In this document: positions 1-8,080 of the stretch, piece by piece | Layout: the number at the start of each line of letters is the position of its first letter | How positions within the stretch are numbered: position 1 is the stretch's first letter | Source: Desulfosporosinus shakirovi | GTDB taxonomy: Bacteria; Bacillota; Desulfitobacteriia; Desulfitobacteriales; Desulfitobacteriaceae | NCBI RefSeq assembly: GCF_020595055.1 | Contig: NZ_JAJDOO010000025.1 | Coordinates: 1 to 64,000 of the forward strand | DNA: 64,000 nucleotides | Direction: 5' to 3' | Notes under the pieces: generated by a model | Databases searched by the model: none | Told to the model about the DNA's origin: nothing | What the model saw: only the letters and a program-made list of their open reading frames with translations | Position numbers and translations under genes: made by a program

Positions 1-16
1 AACAAAAAAACAGGAG

Positions 17-49
17 CAAAAAACTTCTAGATGCTTCTATCTAGGAGTT
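17..49 (-). terminator. Rho-independent terminator after ggt pseudogene
   Basis: On the minus strand an 11-bp stem (arms at 39-49 and 22-32, one mismatch) with a 6-nt loop is followed by a run of six T. It lies 19 bp past the ancestral stop of the gamma-glutamyltransferase remnant and would end that transcript. Confidence 0.6.
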
Positions 50-67
50 ACTAAAAACCTCCGCTAA

Positions 68-1603
68 TTACCACATGGCAATATGCCCATCCGCTCTTGG
101 CTCAGTGCCTCCTGCTAACATCCCATCTGCGGTTCTCCAGATGATTTAACCGCGTCCAAAACTGGATGTATCCATCGACCATTTTATGTCATGTCCCCTG
201 CAGACAAGTTCCTGAGCAATATGCTCTGAGAAAGAGTGTTCATTACAACCTGAACATGTCCTTGAGGTTGCATAAATGCTCCCATAACTCCGAAGGGGCC
301 AACTGGAAGGCTATCTTTAGTTAAGAATCCGGGAATGGATAGTATGGTAAGACCTTTTACCCGGTTGAAGACAATTAGCGTGGTTAGGATCCAGGGAAAA
401 ATTATTCCCGCGATTGTGAAGGCTAATCCCCGTCTCTGGGACGACCAATCCTGAACCGAATCCATCATAGTTGCTTTGAATAAACGAAACCATGTTTCCC
501 TCCCCATCTGCTGTTGCCAAATAAACCGTCCCCCCTTTCGGCGGGTTGCCAGGTTCGGGCTGAAGAGCTCTTTCTCCAATTAGCTTTCGGCGATCCGCAG
601 CATATCCTTCCGAAAGAAGACCTTCAATATTTAATGACATCTGAGATGGATCGGCTATGTATTTCTTCCCGTCAGCAAATGCCAACTTTAGGGCCTCGAT
701 TTGAAGATGATAGGAATTCGCACACTCTTTCATCTCAAAATCAAACCCTTTTAAAATATTTAAAGCCATCAACGCGACTAATCCATGTCCGTTAGGAGGA
801 ATCTCCCATACGTCATAGCCACGATAATTTACGGAGATCGGGTTTACCCATTCAGGCTTGAAAGTAGCTAAATCAGCTTTCCTTAGAAAACCGTTGTGAC
901 GTTGAGAAAATTGAACGATCTTATCAGCTATGTCTCCATTGTAAAACGATTGAGCCTTTGTTTCAGCAATCGATTGTAACGTTCGGGCCTGATCCGCAGA
1001 CCTCCAGAGTTCCCCAATTTTTGGAGCACGCCCTTGAGGAGCAAACGTTCGAAACCAGTTCTCAAACTGCTCGCCTTTAAGCTTATGAACATATCGGTCA
1101 AAGGAGATCTCCCAATTCCTTCCTACCGTCGGAGAAATGGGGTAACCTTCTTCCGCATACTTTATGGCAGGTGCCATCACCACGGTTAGGGGAAGCTTAC
1201 CAAAACGGGCTGATAATTCGGCCCAAGCTGCTGGCGCTCCCGGAACGGTGACAGGGAACCATCCATAAGCAAGCATTTCTTGACACCCGGCATTTTTTAA
1301 AGTCTGCAAGGTGAGCTGTTGAGGTGCAGGCCCACTGAATTAAGCCCATAAAGTTGACCCTTCGTCCATACTAAGGCAAAGGCATCTCCTCCAATTTCCG
1401 TTCGAGGTCGGCTCCACAACCGTCAGGCATACGGCAGTGGCAATCGCTGCATCTATCGCATTTCCGCCTTTTCTCAAGACAGATAACCCAGCTTCAGCTG
1501 CAAGAGGCTGGGCAGAGGCTACCATACCATTTTTGGCGTAAGCAGTCATTCGGCGAGACGCATAAGGATTATGAAGTGTGTTAAAGTCGACGGGAAAGAC
1601 ATA
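68..1603 (-). pseudogene. ggt: Gamma-glutamyltransferase, multiply disrupted
   Basis: Read across frames this is a nearly full-length gamma-glutamyltranspeptidase, the Ntn-hydrolase that cleaves gamma-glutamyl bonds of glutathione-like substrates. The N-terminal AKNGMVASAQPLAAEAG, the NAIDAAIATAV segment, the catalytic-Thr region KGGTVYLATADGEGNMVSF and the C-terminal GGTEPRADGHIAMW are all visible. The reading frame is lost near 1396 (extra A in the minus strand), restored near 1337, lost again near 345 (extra base after HTI), and broken near 255, where roughly 25-30 residues that family members carry are missing. A TAA at 146-148 replaces the usual Gln in SFGRGQIIW. The 5' end runs into an oppositely oriented truncated gene. 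It cannot make an active enzyme. Identification is firm; exact indel positions are approximate. Confidence 0.9.
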
Positions 1604-1617
1604 CGCTACTATCGCAG

Positions 1618-1929
1618 ATGAAGCAGAAGTTAGAAGAGTTCAAGGCACAAACTCTTGAGCAAAAGAAAGCAATCCCTGACCAAAGAGTAGCAGCCGGCAA
1701 CCTTACTCAGGAACAAGCGGACGCTATTTATAACTCACTGAAGACAAATCAAGCCACCTGCGACGGAACAGGCAGTGCAGCAATTGCGAAAAGTACCGGA
1801 GCCGGATTTGGTCTGGGGCAGGGCCAAGGAATGGGTCAGGGTATGGGGCGAAAAGGGAATAATGCAGGTCAACGCACTGGAGGGGGCTTTGGGGGCGGAA
1901 TGGGCAGTGGAGCCTGCGTGAACTTCTAA
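1618..1929 (+). CDS. DUF2680-like Gly/Gln/Met-rich protein, probable 5'-truncated remnant
   Basis: The 103-residue product has a charged helical N-terminus, the segment NLTQEQADAIYNSLKTNQ and a Gly-Gln-Met-rich tail, a pattern I associate with DUF2680-type exported proteins of clostridia. Those normally begin with a signal peptide, which is absent here. No Shine-Dalgarno sequence precedes the ATG, and the coding sequence starts within 20 bp of the degraded 5' end of the opposed ggt remnant. I infer that a deletion removed the promoter, start and signal peptide, leaving a non-expressed tail. A perfect hairpin follows the stop. Family assignment is from memory of the repeat pattern, so moderately sure. 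Confidence 0.5.
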   Translation: MKQKLEEFKAQTLEQKKAIPDQRVAAGNLTQEQADAIYNSLKTNQATCDGTGSAAIAKSTGAGFGLGQGQGMGQGMGRKGNNAGQRTGGGFGGGMGSGACVNF

Positions 1930-1946
1930 GCAAGCTTTAAAATGCA

Positions 1947-1986
1947 AAATACAGCTAGGAAACTATCATGTTTCCTAGCTGTATTT
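1947..1986. terminator. Bidirectional terminator hairpin
   Basis: A perfect 17-bp inverted repeat (1947-1963 and 1970-1986) with a 6-nt loop, flanked by A-rich sequence on the left and T-rich sequence on the right. It lies 18 bp after the DUF2680-like stop. Confidence 0.75.
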
Positions 1987-2233
1987 AATTTAGATCATAC
2001 TTCATTAACCAACCAAAGAAAATCATTGATTTGCTTCTATCCACTATCATAAGTGAAATGAAGTATCTATGCATTCATATTTAAAAAACTTAGTTTAAAA
2101 TGGTTTTTTATATGATAATGAGGTGAAAATATGGTAGTGTAGAGGGAGAATTTTCCCCTTTTAGTATTAGCTTAATATCATTAAAATACACAGGAAATGT
2201 TGTGACAAGAGTGCAAAGATTGGAACTGGCGTT

Positions 2234-3148
2234 ATGAAGTCATATAATGCATACCCTATTGATGAGGAGCATCAAGGTCTTACGATTGAGGTCTACCTAA
2301 AACAGGTTCAGAAGTATTCAGGAAGAAAGATTCAGAAGCTAACCCGACTAAAAGGAATTTTGCTTAACAAAAAGCCCGTTTTCTTACAGAAGAAGGTTAA
2401 AACGGGAGATATTTTACGTGTACTGTCCCTTGAAGACTCGTCCTACGGAGTTGAACCGGAGTCAGGTCCAGTTGAAGTCTTGTACGAGGATAGTTATCTA
2501 ATAGTATTGAATAAGCCCTCTGGTCTATTGGTACATCCTGCGGGCCAAACTTCCCGGGGTACGTTAAGCAATTACCTTGCCCATTACTATCAACAGCAGG
2601 GAGCAATCTGCACAGTTCGTCCAATACACCGCCTGGACAGAGAAACTTCAGGGTGTGTTGTATTTGCCAAAGACAGCCATACCCAAGCCTTATTAGATGG
2701 CTTGCTGAAAGAAGGAGTTCTAAAGCGCACTTACCAAGCCGTGGTTCATGGTCTTATGGATCCTCCAGCCGGAACCATCAATGCCCCAATCGGCTCACAC
2801 CCTACCAAGCCGAACCGGCGCGCGGTAAATCCCAAAGGGGACCAAGCTGTTACCCATTACAAAACGATTCGGAGCTTTTCTGAAGCTTCACTGTTAGAAC
2901 TAACTCTAGCCACCGGCAGGACTCATCAAATCCGTGTTCATTTAACTCACGTTGGGCATCCAATTATTGGAGACAGGATGTATGGAAAAGGCTCGCCATT
3001 CATAACGGGTCAAGCTTTACACGCCTCATTTTTACACTTCCCGCACCCGGTTGAGGAGCATGAAATTGCAGTTGAAGCTCCATTTCCAGCAGATTTTTTA
3101 CGAGTACTAGAAAATCACTTCAGTTGTAACCACGAACCAGATAGTTAA
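2234..3148 (+). CDS. RluA/RluD-family 23S rRNA (or tRNA) pseudouridine synthase
   Basis: The 304-residue product isomerises uridine to pseudouridine in structured RNA, in the cytoplasm. The first ~80 residues form an S4-like RNA-binding region (KIQKLTRLKGILLNKKP). The catalytic domain follows, with the motif I Asp in RPIHRLDRETSG near residue 134 and the conserved TGRTHQIRVHLTHVGHPIIGD stretch near residue 227, here split by the usual loop. Length fits RluA-class enzymes (about 300). The Shine-Dalgarno is weak, so the start is taken because the S4 region begins directly after it. The gene stands alone and is closed by a strong terminator. The exact RNA target cannot be read from the sequence. 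Confidence 0.9.
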   Translation: MKSYNAYPIDEEHQGLTIEVYLKQVQKYSGRKIQKLTRLKGILLNKKPVFLQKKVKTGDILRVLSLEDSSYGVEPESGPVEVLYEDSYLIVLNKPSGLLVHPAGQTSRGTLSNYLAHYYQQQGAICTVRPIHRLDRETSGCVVFAKDSHTQALLDGLLKEGVLKRTYQAVVHGLMDPPAGTINAPIGSHPTKPNRRAVNPKGDQAVTHYKTIRSFSEASLLELTLATGRTHQIRVHLTHVGHPIIGDRMYGKGSPFITGQALHASFLHFPHPVEEHEIAVEAPFPADFLRVLENHFSCNHEPDS

Positions 3149-3189
3149 AGTTAATCACTTTAAAAATAGGGATAATCTCATTTTTCATA

Positions 3190-3230
3190 AACAAAACCCC
3201 CATTACCACGTCATTAATGGGGGTTTTGTT
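3190..3230 (+). terminator. Strong terminator after the pseudouridine synthase gene
   Basis: A perfect 16-bp stem (3190-3205 and 3215-3230) with five C:G pairs and A/T-rich outer arms. In the + direction the second arm ends in TTTTGTTGT. It could also serve transcripts arriving from the minus-strand side. Confidence 0.8.
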
Positions 3231-3256
3231 GTAACTCCTGATAATTTGCAGATCAT

Positions 3257-3449
3257 TTACCCTCCACTGGAAGGACTGAGTAATGCCAACTCATCGCCAT
3301 CCTTGAGCAACACAGAAAAACGCTTTTTACCATTGATGTGTTGTTTATTGACAAACATAATTGCCTGACTCAGCAATCAATTTACTAGCTGCCTCAAGTA
3401 TGCTTTGTCTCTTACTGATTAGTTGACTCTCTGTCTCTTCTTTACTCAT
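3257..3449 (-). pseudogene. Deletion scar joining a TetR-type 5' end to a MoaD/ThiS-like 3' end
   Basis: Reading on the minus strand from an ATG at 3449 with a good GAGGTG site, 34 codons resemble the start of a TetR-family regulator (SKRQSILEAASKLIAESGN). The frame then stops at 3345. In an overlapping frame, 3358-3257 encodes MFVNKQHINGKKRF followed by LLKDGDELALLSPSSGG. That is the beta-grasp C-terminus of a MoaD/ThiS-type sulfur carrier, including the terminal Gly-Gly that is adenylated or thiocarboxylated in the family. Both genes are only partly present and lie in different frames. I infer a deletion whose junction is near 3350-3370. Neither half should be functional. Confidence 0.6.
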
Positions 3450-3504
3450 TTTTCACCTCATACCATTGCCCAACTAAATAAAAACATCCGGCTTCATTTC
3501 GCAG

Positions 3505-3550
3505 TAAAAAACCCCACAATTCCTTAAAACGGAGGGGAATTGTGGGGTTT
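3505..3550 (-). terminator. Terminator overlapping the 3' end of the ArsC-like gene
   Basis: A perfect 15-bp stem (3536-3550 and 3509-3523 read on the minus strand) is followed by TTTTT. The last few codons and stop of the ArsC-like reading frame lie inside the hairpin, suggesting that the original stop was slightly upstream. Confidence 0.8.
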
Positions 3551-3875
3551 AACTAGACTTCCCTCTGCCTTAAAACCTATAATCAGTTCGTTATTCCGTA
3601 CAACTAAGGGGCGGATAATAGCCTTTGGATTTACAGTCAGAAAATTGGCTACAGCCAATTCGTTAGAGTCCTCAAGTTCTTTCCCAAGTTCCTTGTAGGT
3701 TTTGCAGCAAACTTTGAACGAGAACACCCCCAAGTTTAGCAAGGTCAGTCAGTTCTTCGACAGAGAGAGGGTTTTTCACAATATTGCGGTATTCAAACTT
3801 AACATTCTGCTGCAGAAGACCCGCTTCTGCTTTACGGCAAGTCGTTCACTGGGGAAAGCAATAAAATGTCAGCAT
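3524..3875 (-). pseudogene. ArsC/Spx-family protein with in-frame TGA at the active-site Cys and a frameshift
   Basis: An ATG at 3875 preceded by AGGAGG opens MLTFYCFPQ, then TGA (3848-3846), then TTCRKAEAGLLQQN and KNPLSVEELTDLAKLGG. The second half, KTYKELGKELEDSN and NPKAIIRPLVV, is read in another frame after a run of five G near 3727-3731, where four G would restore the frame. Together they match the ~115-residue ArsC/Spx thioredoxin-fold family, whose members have a redox Cys exactly where the TGA sits (C-T-T-C in relatives). The TGA is followed by a hairpin fitting bacterial SECIS rules, so it may encode selenocysteine. The frameshift argues that the copy is dead, unless the base call or frame is recoded. 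Family assignment is sure, function is not. Confidence 0.75.
3812..3848 (-). promoter_or_regulatory. Possible bacterial SECIS element after the in-frame TGA
   Basis: On the minus strand the TGA (3848-3846) is followed, 15 nt later, by a perfect 7-bp stem GCAGAAG/CTTCTGC with loop CGGGT (nucleotides 23-27 after the TGA). Bacterial SECIS elements are short hairpins with a G in the first two loop positions and an apical loop about 16-37 nt from the UGA. This one satisfies both. It could also be chance within coding sequence. Confidence 0.4.
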
Positions 3876-4020
3876 TTTCTTTTTCCTCCTATGGCTAGGG
3901 TTATATACCGTCTCTCCAAGAACTTGGATCTTATATTTAGAAGTAGGATGTACCATCAAAATATTTTTTAACAACCCAGTTTGGCAAGAGGCTAAAGGGT
4001 ACATCAAATCTTGTTTAAGA

Positions 4021-4593
4021 TTATAAGTTTATTATTATGTCCTCAAGAGCACGTTTGGGCACATGATGTATCCCTTGCTGGTCTCTCCAATACTTTATGT
4101 CTCCTGATTCGCCTAGTTTGTCTATGACCACCACTTCTTTTGGTTTACCCAGGGCAATCACTGTTAAAATAGCGAAATGGTTAGGCAGATCTAATTCTTG
4201 AGCTAGTGCAACACGGTCAATCGAATTAAATTGGCATCCTCCTAAACCTTTTTCGACAGCACCTAACAATATGCTCTGAACAGCAATTCCGTGGTCCCAA
4301 AAGAAACCTTTACTAATCCTTTGATCATGAAGCACGACCACGTATGCACTAGGCTGCTCCCCTTCTTGAGGCCCATCCCAGTCCTTAAAGTAGCCAGCCC
4401 ATTTTAAGGTTTTAAAAATTCGATTATTTATTTCAGACGTCTGAGATATTATGTACTTTAGCGCCTGAAGATTCCCCCCCGTTGAAGAAAGCCTTGCAAG
4501 GTCAACGAGGTCTTTTAAAGTCTCACGGGTTACCTCTGCGTCCTGATAAAATCGACGATAAGTTCGGTTTTTTTCAATAAGTTCACGAATCAT
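4021..4593 (-). CDS. Nitroreductase-family FMN oxidoreductase
   Basis: A 190-residue flavin oxidoreductase of the nitroreductase fold. Near the N-terminus RTYRRFYQDAEVTRETL corresponds to the FMN-phosphate-binding R-S-x-R-x-F/Y region of the family. LARLSSTGGNLQALKYI matches the next FMN contact (S-x-x-N-x-Q). The middle segment DHGIAVQSILLGAVEKGLGG and the late VIALGKPKE complete the pattern. Such proteins use NAD(P)H to reduce nitroaromatics, quinones or flavins; the natural substrate here is unknown. The C-terminus carries a small extra helix ending ALEDIIINL. It stands alone, about 125 bp downstream of the LOG-like gene on the same strand. Confidence 0.85.
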   Translation of the reverse strand: MIRELIEKNRTYRRFYQDAEVTRETLKDLVDLARLSSTGGNLQALKYIISQTSEINNRIFKTLKWAGYFKDWDGPQEGEQPSAYVVVLHDQRISKGFFWDHGIAVQSILLGAVEKGLGGCQFNSIDRVALAQELDLPNHFAILTVIALGKPKEVVVIDKLGESGDIKYWRDQQGIHHVPKRALEDIIINL

Positions 4594-4718
4594 ATTAAAT
4601 ATCCCTCCAAAAAGTTATATCTATCAGCGTAGAAAATTTCAGTCGGACCGTCTCTTTGTTCTCAATAATATTATTTCCGTGGCAACCATTACCTGAAATG
4701 TCTCATGCCAGTGAGATC

Positions 4719-5243
4719 TTACTTTTTTATTCGGCTTAAGGCCAAATCCAAGGCCTCTTTAACCGTCTGTGCATAATCCAGTTTAATGCTTCTTCTTTCA
4801 TCTAAATACTCTTCTTCATACGCTATGGTCCTCACTTTTTTAGCCCATCCGCCTGAAGGTTCCAGAATTACGACAGGTTTAAGATTCAGGTATGCCGCCG
4901 ATAATTCCCCCAGTGTGCCATTACCTCCACCCACCATTATTAAGGCATCCGAAGAATGAACAAGAATTAAGCTCCGATAATCAAAACTTAATCCTGTATT
5001 AATAGGAATGTCAATATAATTATTAGCCCTATCCATCGTGTCTCCTGGTAAAATCCCTACTACTAGACCATTAGCCTCTTTGGCTCCTTTAGAAGCACAC
5101 TCCATCACACCGTTTGTACCACCCGTTAAGAGAATTGCACCTCTAAGAGCAATTTCCCGCCCCATTTCTTGGGCCAATTGTTGCAGTTCAGCAGATATAT
5201 CCCCTGATTGCCCGATAACCCCAATGCGTATCAAACTACTCAT
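4719..5243 (-). CDS. LOG-family Rossmann protein (TIGR00725 type)
   Basis: The 174-residue product belongs to the SLOG/LOG superfamily, formerly called lysine decarboxylase-like. The start IRIGVIGQSG, the nucleotide-binding turn LLTGGTNGVMECASKGA and the later MVGGGNGTLGELSAAY (cognate of the PGGxGTxxE motif of LOG phosphoribohydrolases) are visible. The last motif has Gly-Asn-Gly-Thr and a Glu, so nucleotide binding is likely. Cytokinin-type activity cannot be assumed because the TIGR00725 branch is uncharacterised. A Met with TGAGT and AAGG-like sequence upstream supports the start. It probably acts in the cytosol on a nucleotide ligand. Confidence 0.75.
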   Translation of the reverse strand: MSSLIRIGVIGQSGDISAELQQLAQEMGREIALRGAILLTGGTNGVMECASKGAKEANGLVVGILPGDTMDRANNYIDIPINTGLSFDYRSLILVHSSDALIMVGGGNGTLGELSAAYLNLKPVVILEPSGGWAKKVRTIAYEEEYLDERRSIKLDYAQTVKEALDLALSRIKK

Positions 5244-5300
5244 CCTTTCCGAAAAATGATATAGCCTTTGTATAATATGTCACTGAAAAGCAACATTATG

Positions 5301-5474
5301 CTAGCGTATTTTCGCCCCGAAAGGTATGAGCCCAAGTTTAGCAAATTTGAAATGCTGGAGGCCAAAGGGTATACCAATGATTGTTATGCACAATAAGGCC
5401 CCTGCTAAAGACCATAAAACTGAAGCAATAATACCTCCAATTAATAGCCAAATAATATTGCCAATTATATTCAT
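5301..5474 (-). CDS. YccF-domain small membrane protein
   Basis: A 57-residue protein with start MNIIGNIIWLLIGGIIAS, followed by LAGALLCITIIGIPFGLQ and LGLIPFGAKIR. The pattern WLLxGG, GIPFGLQ and LxPFG is characteristic of the YccF (DUF307) domain. Family members often carry two such domains, so this is a single-domain form. Two hydrophobic segments predict an inner-membrane location. A strong AGGAGGG site lies 7 bp before the ATG. It follows another tiny membrane protein by 18 bp on the same strand, suggesting a two-gene unit. Function is unknown. Confidence 0.75.
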   Translation of the reverse strand: MNIIGNIIWLLIGGIIASVLWSLAGALLCITIIGIPFGLQHFKFAKLGLIPFGAKIR

Positions 5475-5492
5475 TTACACCCTCCTTTTATT

Positions 5493-5666
5493 TTATTTAG
5501 TCATCACTGTCTGCAGTACAGGTAATCCATAATAAACAAGGGCAATAATAAATACTATGCTAATGGCCAACTTAAATAACTTCTTAAGAATGAAGCCGAC
5601 AGTAGCGATCACTAAACCTCCAATTAGTATCTCTTGAAACCCTAGTCCCCCGAAGAAATTCTCCAT
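5493..5666 (-). CDS. Small hydrophobic membrane protein, unknown
   Basis: A 57-residue ORF preceded by AAGGAGAG about 10 bp upstream of ATG. It opens with the amphipathic MENFFGGLGFQ, then two hydrophobic stretches (EILIGGLVIATVGFIL and LAISIVFIIALVYYGL) separated by the positive segment KKLFK. The layout fits a hairpin of two membrane helices. I recognise no family. It sits just upstream of the YccF-domain gene in the same direction and is probably co-transcribed with it. Confidence 0.6.
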   Translation of the reverse strand: MENFFGGLGFQEILIGGLVIATVGFILKKLFKLAISIVFIIALVYYGLPVLQTVMTK

Positions 5667-5963
5667 AATTCATAACTCTCCTTCTAAAAGTTCTATAATA
5701 CATTCTATATCACACTCTCCAAAGAAGGAAGACCATATGAAAATACTTAAAAGGCTGCCATTCATGAAAAGATTAACAACGAATTTCAACCCTTCCCCGT
5801 TGAAGGGTAATCCATATTGAGGCATATGAGATTGTTGTTACAGAAATGAGCAACAATGGAGGAAATCGGGATTATTTATAGAATCTAAATATTTAAAAGT
5901 TTCCGAACATCCCTTTTTCCGCCAATTATTAAGTTGCTATTTACTGAAAGGAGTTTAAAGCCT

Positions 5964-6764
5964 ATGTCAAAGCTAGATAATCCGCTAAATATATACAAGT
6001 TACTTCCAAAATTAAATTGCAAACTTTGTGGGGTAGCGACATGCTTGGCGTTTGCCGCTGCTGTAATCAAGGGTGACAAACGTCTCAAAGAATGCCCTCA
6101 TCTGGAGCACAATGCAATCAAAGAACTCGATGGTAAGATTATCAGACAAATGACTCCTGAAGAGCAGTTGAAGCAGGTACTCGTCCCGCTGAAAGAAGAA
6201 ATTATCAAAGTAGATTTTTCTGCTTCAGTGAAACGATTGGGAGCTAAGCTTTCGGGCGATAAGTTAACAGTCAAGTGTCTTGGCAAAGACTTCACAGTTG
6301 ATTCTAAGGGTAATGTTATATCTGACTGTCATATTAATGTCTGGGTAATTGTGCCATTACTCAACTACATTATCAGAAGCGCGGGAATTGATCCTTCTGA
6401 AAAATGGGTTCCTTTTAGGGAGCTTAGCAGCGACACGGTATGGAATTCATTTTTCGAACAAAGGTTCGAAAAACCTTTAAAGCAACTAATAGATAGCTAT
6501 CCCGATCTTATTGAAGATTTGATTTATATTTTTAACGGAAAGCCAGTAGAAACTAGTTTCACCTCCGATATTTCGCTTGTATTATACCCTTTGCCTAAGA
6601 TTCCTTTACTTATTTGTTACAAGAAACCAGAAGAGGATCTAGAATCTAAGCTCAATGTCTTTTTCGATAGTACAGCAGGAGACAATCTTCACATTGATTC
6701 AATCTATAGGCTCTGCGTTGGACTTCTGGTAATGTTTCAAAAGATCTCTTCGAGACACATATAG
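5964..6764 (+). CDS. Fe-S domain/DUF3786 protein
   Basis: The first ~45 residues contain KLNCKLCGVATCLAFA and later LKECPHL, giving Cys spaced C-x2-C-x4-C-x16-C. That is the 4Fe-4S domain shared with the corrinoid iron-sulfur protein large subunit. The rest, with WVIVPLLNYIIRSAG and LPKIPLLICY, matches DUF3786, a domain seen with acetyl-CoA pathway and corrinoid proteins in anaerobes. The start at 5964 is chosen because GAAAGGAG lies 10 bp upstream; a TTG 30 bp earlier has no such site. The product is 266 residues and cytosolic. A role in corrinoid or C1 metabolism is only suggested by the domain; no partner gene is nearby. Confidence 0.8.
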   Translation: MSKLDNPLNIYKLLPKLNCKLCGVATCLAFAAAVIKGDKRLKECPHLEHNAIKELDGKIIRQMTPEEQLKQVLVPLKEEIIKVDFSASVKRLGAKLSGDKLTVKCLGKDFTVDSKGNVISDCHINVWVIVPLLNYIIRSAGIDPSEKWVPFRELSSDTVWNSFFEQRFEKPLKQLIDSYPDLIEDLIYIFNGKPVETSFTSDISLVLYPLPKIPLLICYKKPEEDLESKLNVFFDSTAGDNLHIDSIYRLCVGLLVMFQKISSRHI

Positions 6765-6775
6765 ACATAAAACTC

Positions 6776-7942
6776 CTATTGAATGTTCTTCACAAGCTGT
6801 AATTGATTCATCGAAGTTCCGACGTCTAACCTTCCCAATTCAGGTCTACCAAAGATCCGAGCATTTTCATGCGTTGCCATACCATAGACCTCCAGCCTTG
6901 GGATTCCAGACTGAACCATCCAGTCTATCTCATCATACAAGCTCTCAGCGTGAGGCACTTGATAAGCGCCGGCATCCGTGCCAACACCCAGTCGGACGTT
7001 TAAACAATAAGCTTCGTAAATTTTCGCCAAGTGAGCCTCCAGAATACGTTTCAAAGTATCAACTTCATGTGGGGAGTAACGACCGGTTGGATATTTCAGT
7101 ATGTTCCCTATCGGTGACACCGTTGGAACCCAAGCAATGCTCTTTTCTCTCATCCGCTCAAGATCTTTGGTCGTCATATAATATCCGTGTTCAATTGAAT
7201 CAACTCCGGCTTCAACAGCTAATGAGATCCCCTCTTCCCCACTGGCATGAGCCATGACAAGTATTTGACGTTCATGAGCCGCTTCGACGATTTCCCTTAA
7301 TTCCTCTACCGTCCACTGATTAGGACCCACTCTCGAAAAATCATCAAATCGAATCAATCCTGTAACTATAACTTTAAGTTGGTCTATGCCTTGATCGAAG
7401 AAGTCGCTCTCCTTTTCCTGCCATTCCTTAAGGTCTTGAAAGCCCCGACCAAGAAAACGGCCATACATTCCCCCTCGACCCACAGCCTCGTGAACTGATA
7501 TGACCTTAGGCCCAGACCACAATCCTTCATTAACCTTGTTTTTTGCTTTCCAGGAAAATCCCGGTAAGTCTCCGCCGTCGCGAATAGCAACAATTCCCAT
7601 CTCCAGATATCGCTGTAAAAACACTTTAATGTTGTCCTCGATCAAAAGAGGCTGAGCCCAATTTTCTAAGCACTGATAAAAATCCAGGCTGTCTAAAGCT
7701 AAATGAACATGGGCATCTAACCATCCAGGCAAAAGGAAATAGGAGCTCCATAGCAACGACGGTTCAGTGTGACTTTCTAAATGACTTAAAGCCTTCAATG
7801 AGTTGACCTTGCCATCCTTCCATTTTAAAAGCACAGGTTTAGAACACATACCCAGTTCATGGCTCCAATACCCTGCGATGATCGTTTCCCCTTCATCGGG
7901 AATTTCCAAGATTTTTCGTTCTGAACTGCACGAAATGTACAC
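6776..7942 (-). CDS. Amidohydrolase-family protein (imidazolonepropionase-like)
   Basis: The 388-residue metal-dependent hydrolase has the metal-binding HxH in LDAHVHLALD near residue 78, a likely carboxylated Lys in QLKVIVTGLIRF, later metal His in VMAHASGEEG and SIEHGYY, and the catalytic Asp in GVGTDAGAYQ. This is the order of subtype I amidohydrolases of the TIM-barrel fold. The first ~65 residues and the last ~30 make the usual beta-sandwich. Its substrate (cyclic imide, dipeptide or similar) cannot be read. It converges on the DUF3786 gene with 11 bp between stops, so the two are not an operon. Confidence 0.8.
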   Translation of the reverse strand: MYISCSSERKILEIPDEGETIIAGYWSHELGMCSKPVLLKWKDGKVNSLKALSHLESHTEPSLLWSSYFLLPGWLDAHVHLALDSLDFYQCLENWAQPLLIEDNIKVFLQRYLEMGIVAIRDGGDLPGFSWKAKNKVNEGLWSGPKVISVHEAVGRGGMYGRFLGRGFQDLKEWQEKESDFFDQGIDQLKVIVTGLIRFDDFSRVGPNQWTVEELREIVEAAHERQILVMAHASGEEGISLAVEAGVDSIEHGYYMTTKDLERMREKSIAWVPTVSPIGNILKYPTGRYSPHEVDTLKRILEAHLAKIYEAYCLNVRLGVGTDAGAYQVPHAESLYDEIDWMVQSGIPRLEVYGMATHENARIFGRPELGRLDVGTSMNQLQLVKNIQ

Positions 7943-8013
7943 CCTATTTATCTCCTCTCTATCCTAAGTAGAAGTTATTCCCAATCTATCTTTCCTACCA
8001 GATAATTACCTAA

Positions 8014-8058
8014 AAGAGCAAGAAGCACCCAGTTAAAGGGTTTTAGCTTCTTGCTCTT
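8014..8058 (-). terminator. Terminator after the aminotransferase gene
   Basis: A perfect 13-bp stem (8046-8058 and 8014-8026), with an inner ACCC/GGGT extension, is followed on the minus strand by TTTTA. It lies 22 bp past the aminotransferase stop. Confidence 0.75.
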
Positions 8059-8080
8059 ATTCACACCCGGACCCATAGTC

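Noticed and set aside
3846-3848. Treating the ArsC-like TGA as a certain selenocysteine codon
   Set aside because: The later frameshift and lack of sel genes in the window make this only a hypothesis, so it is annotated as a pseudogene with a possible SECIS.
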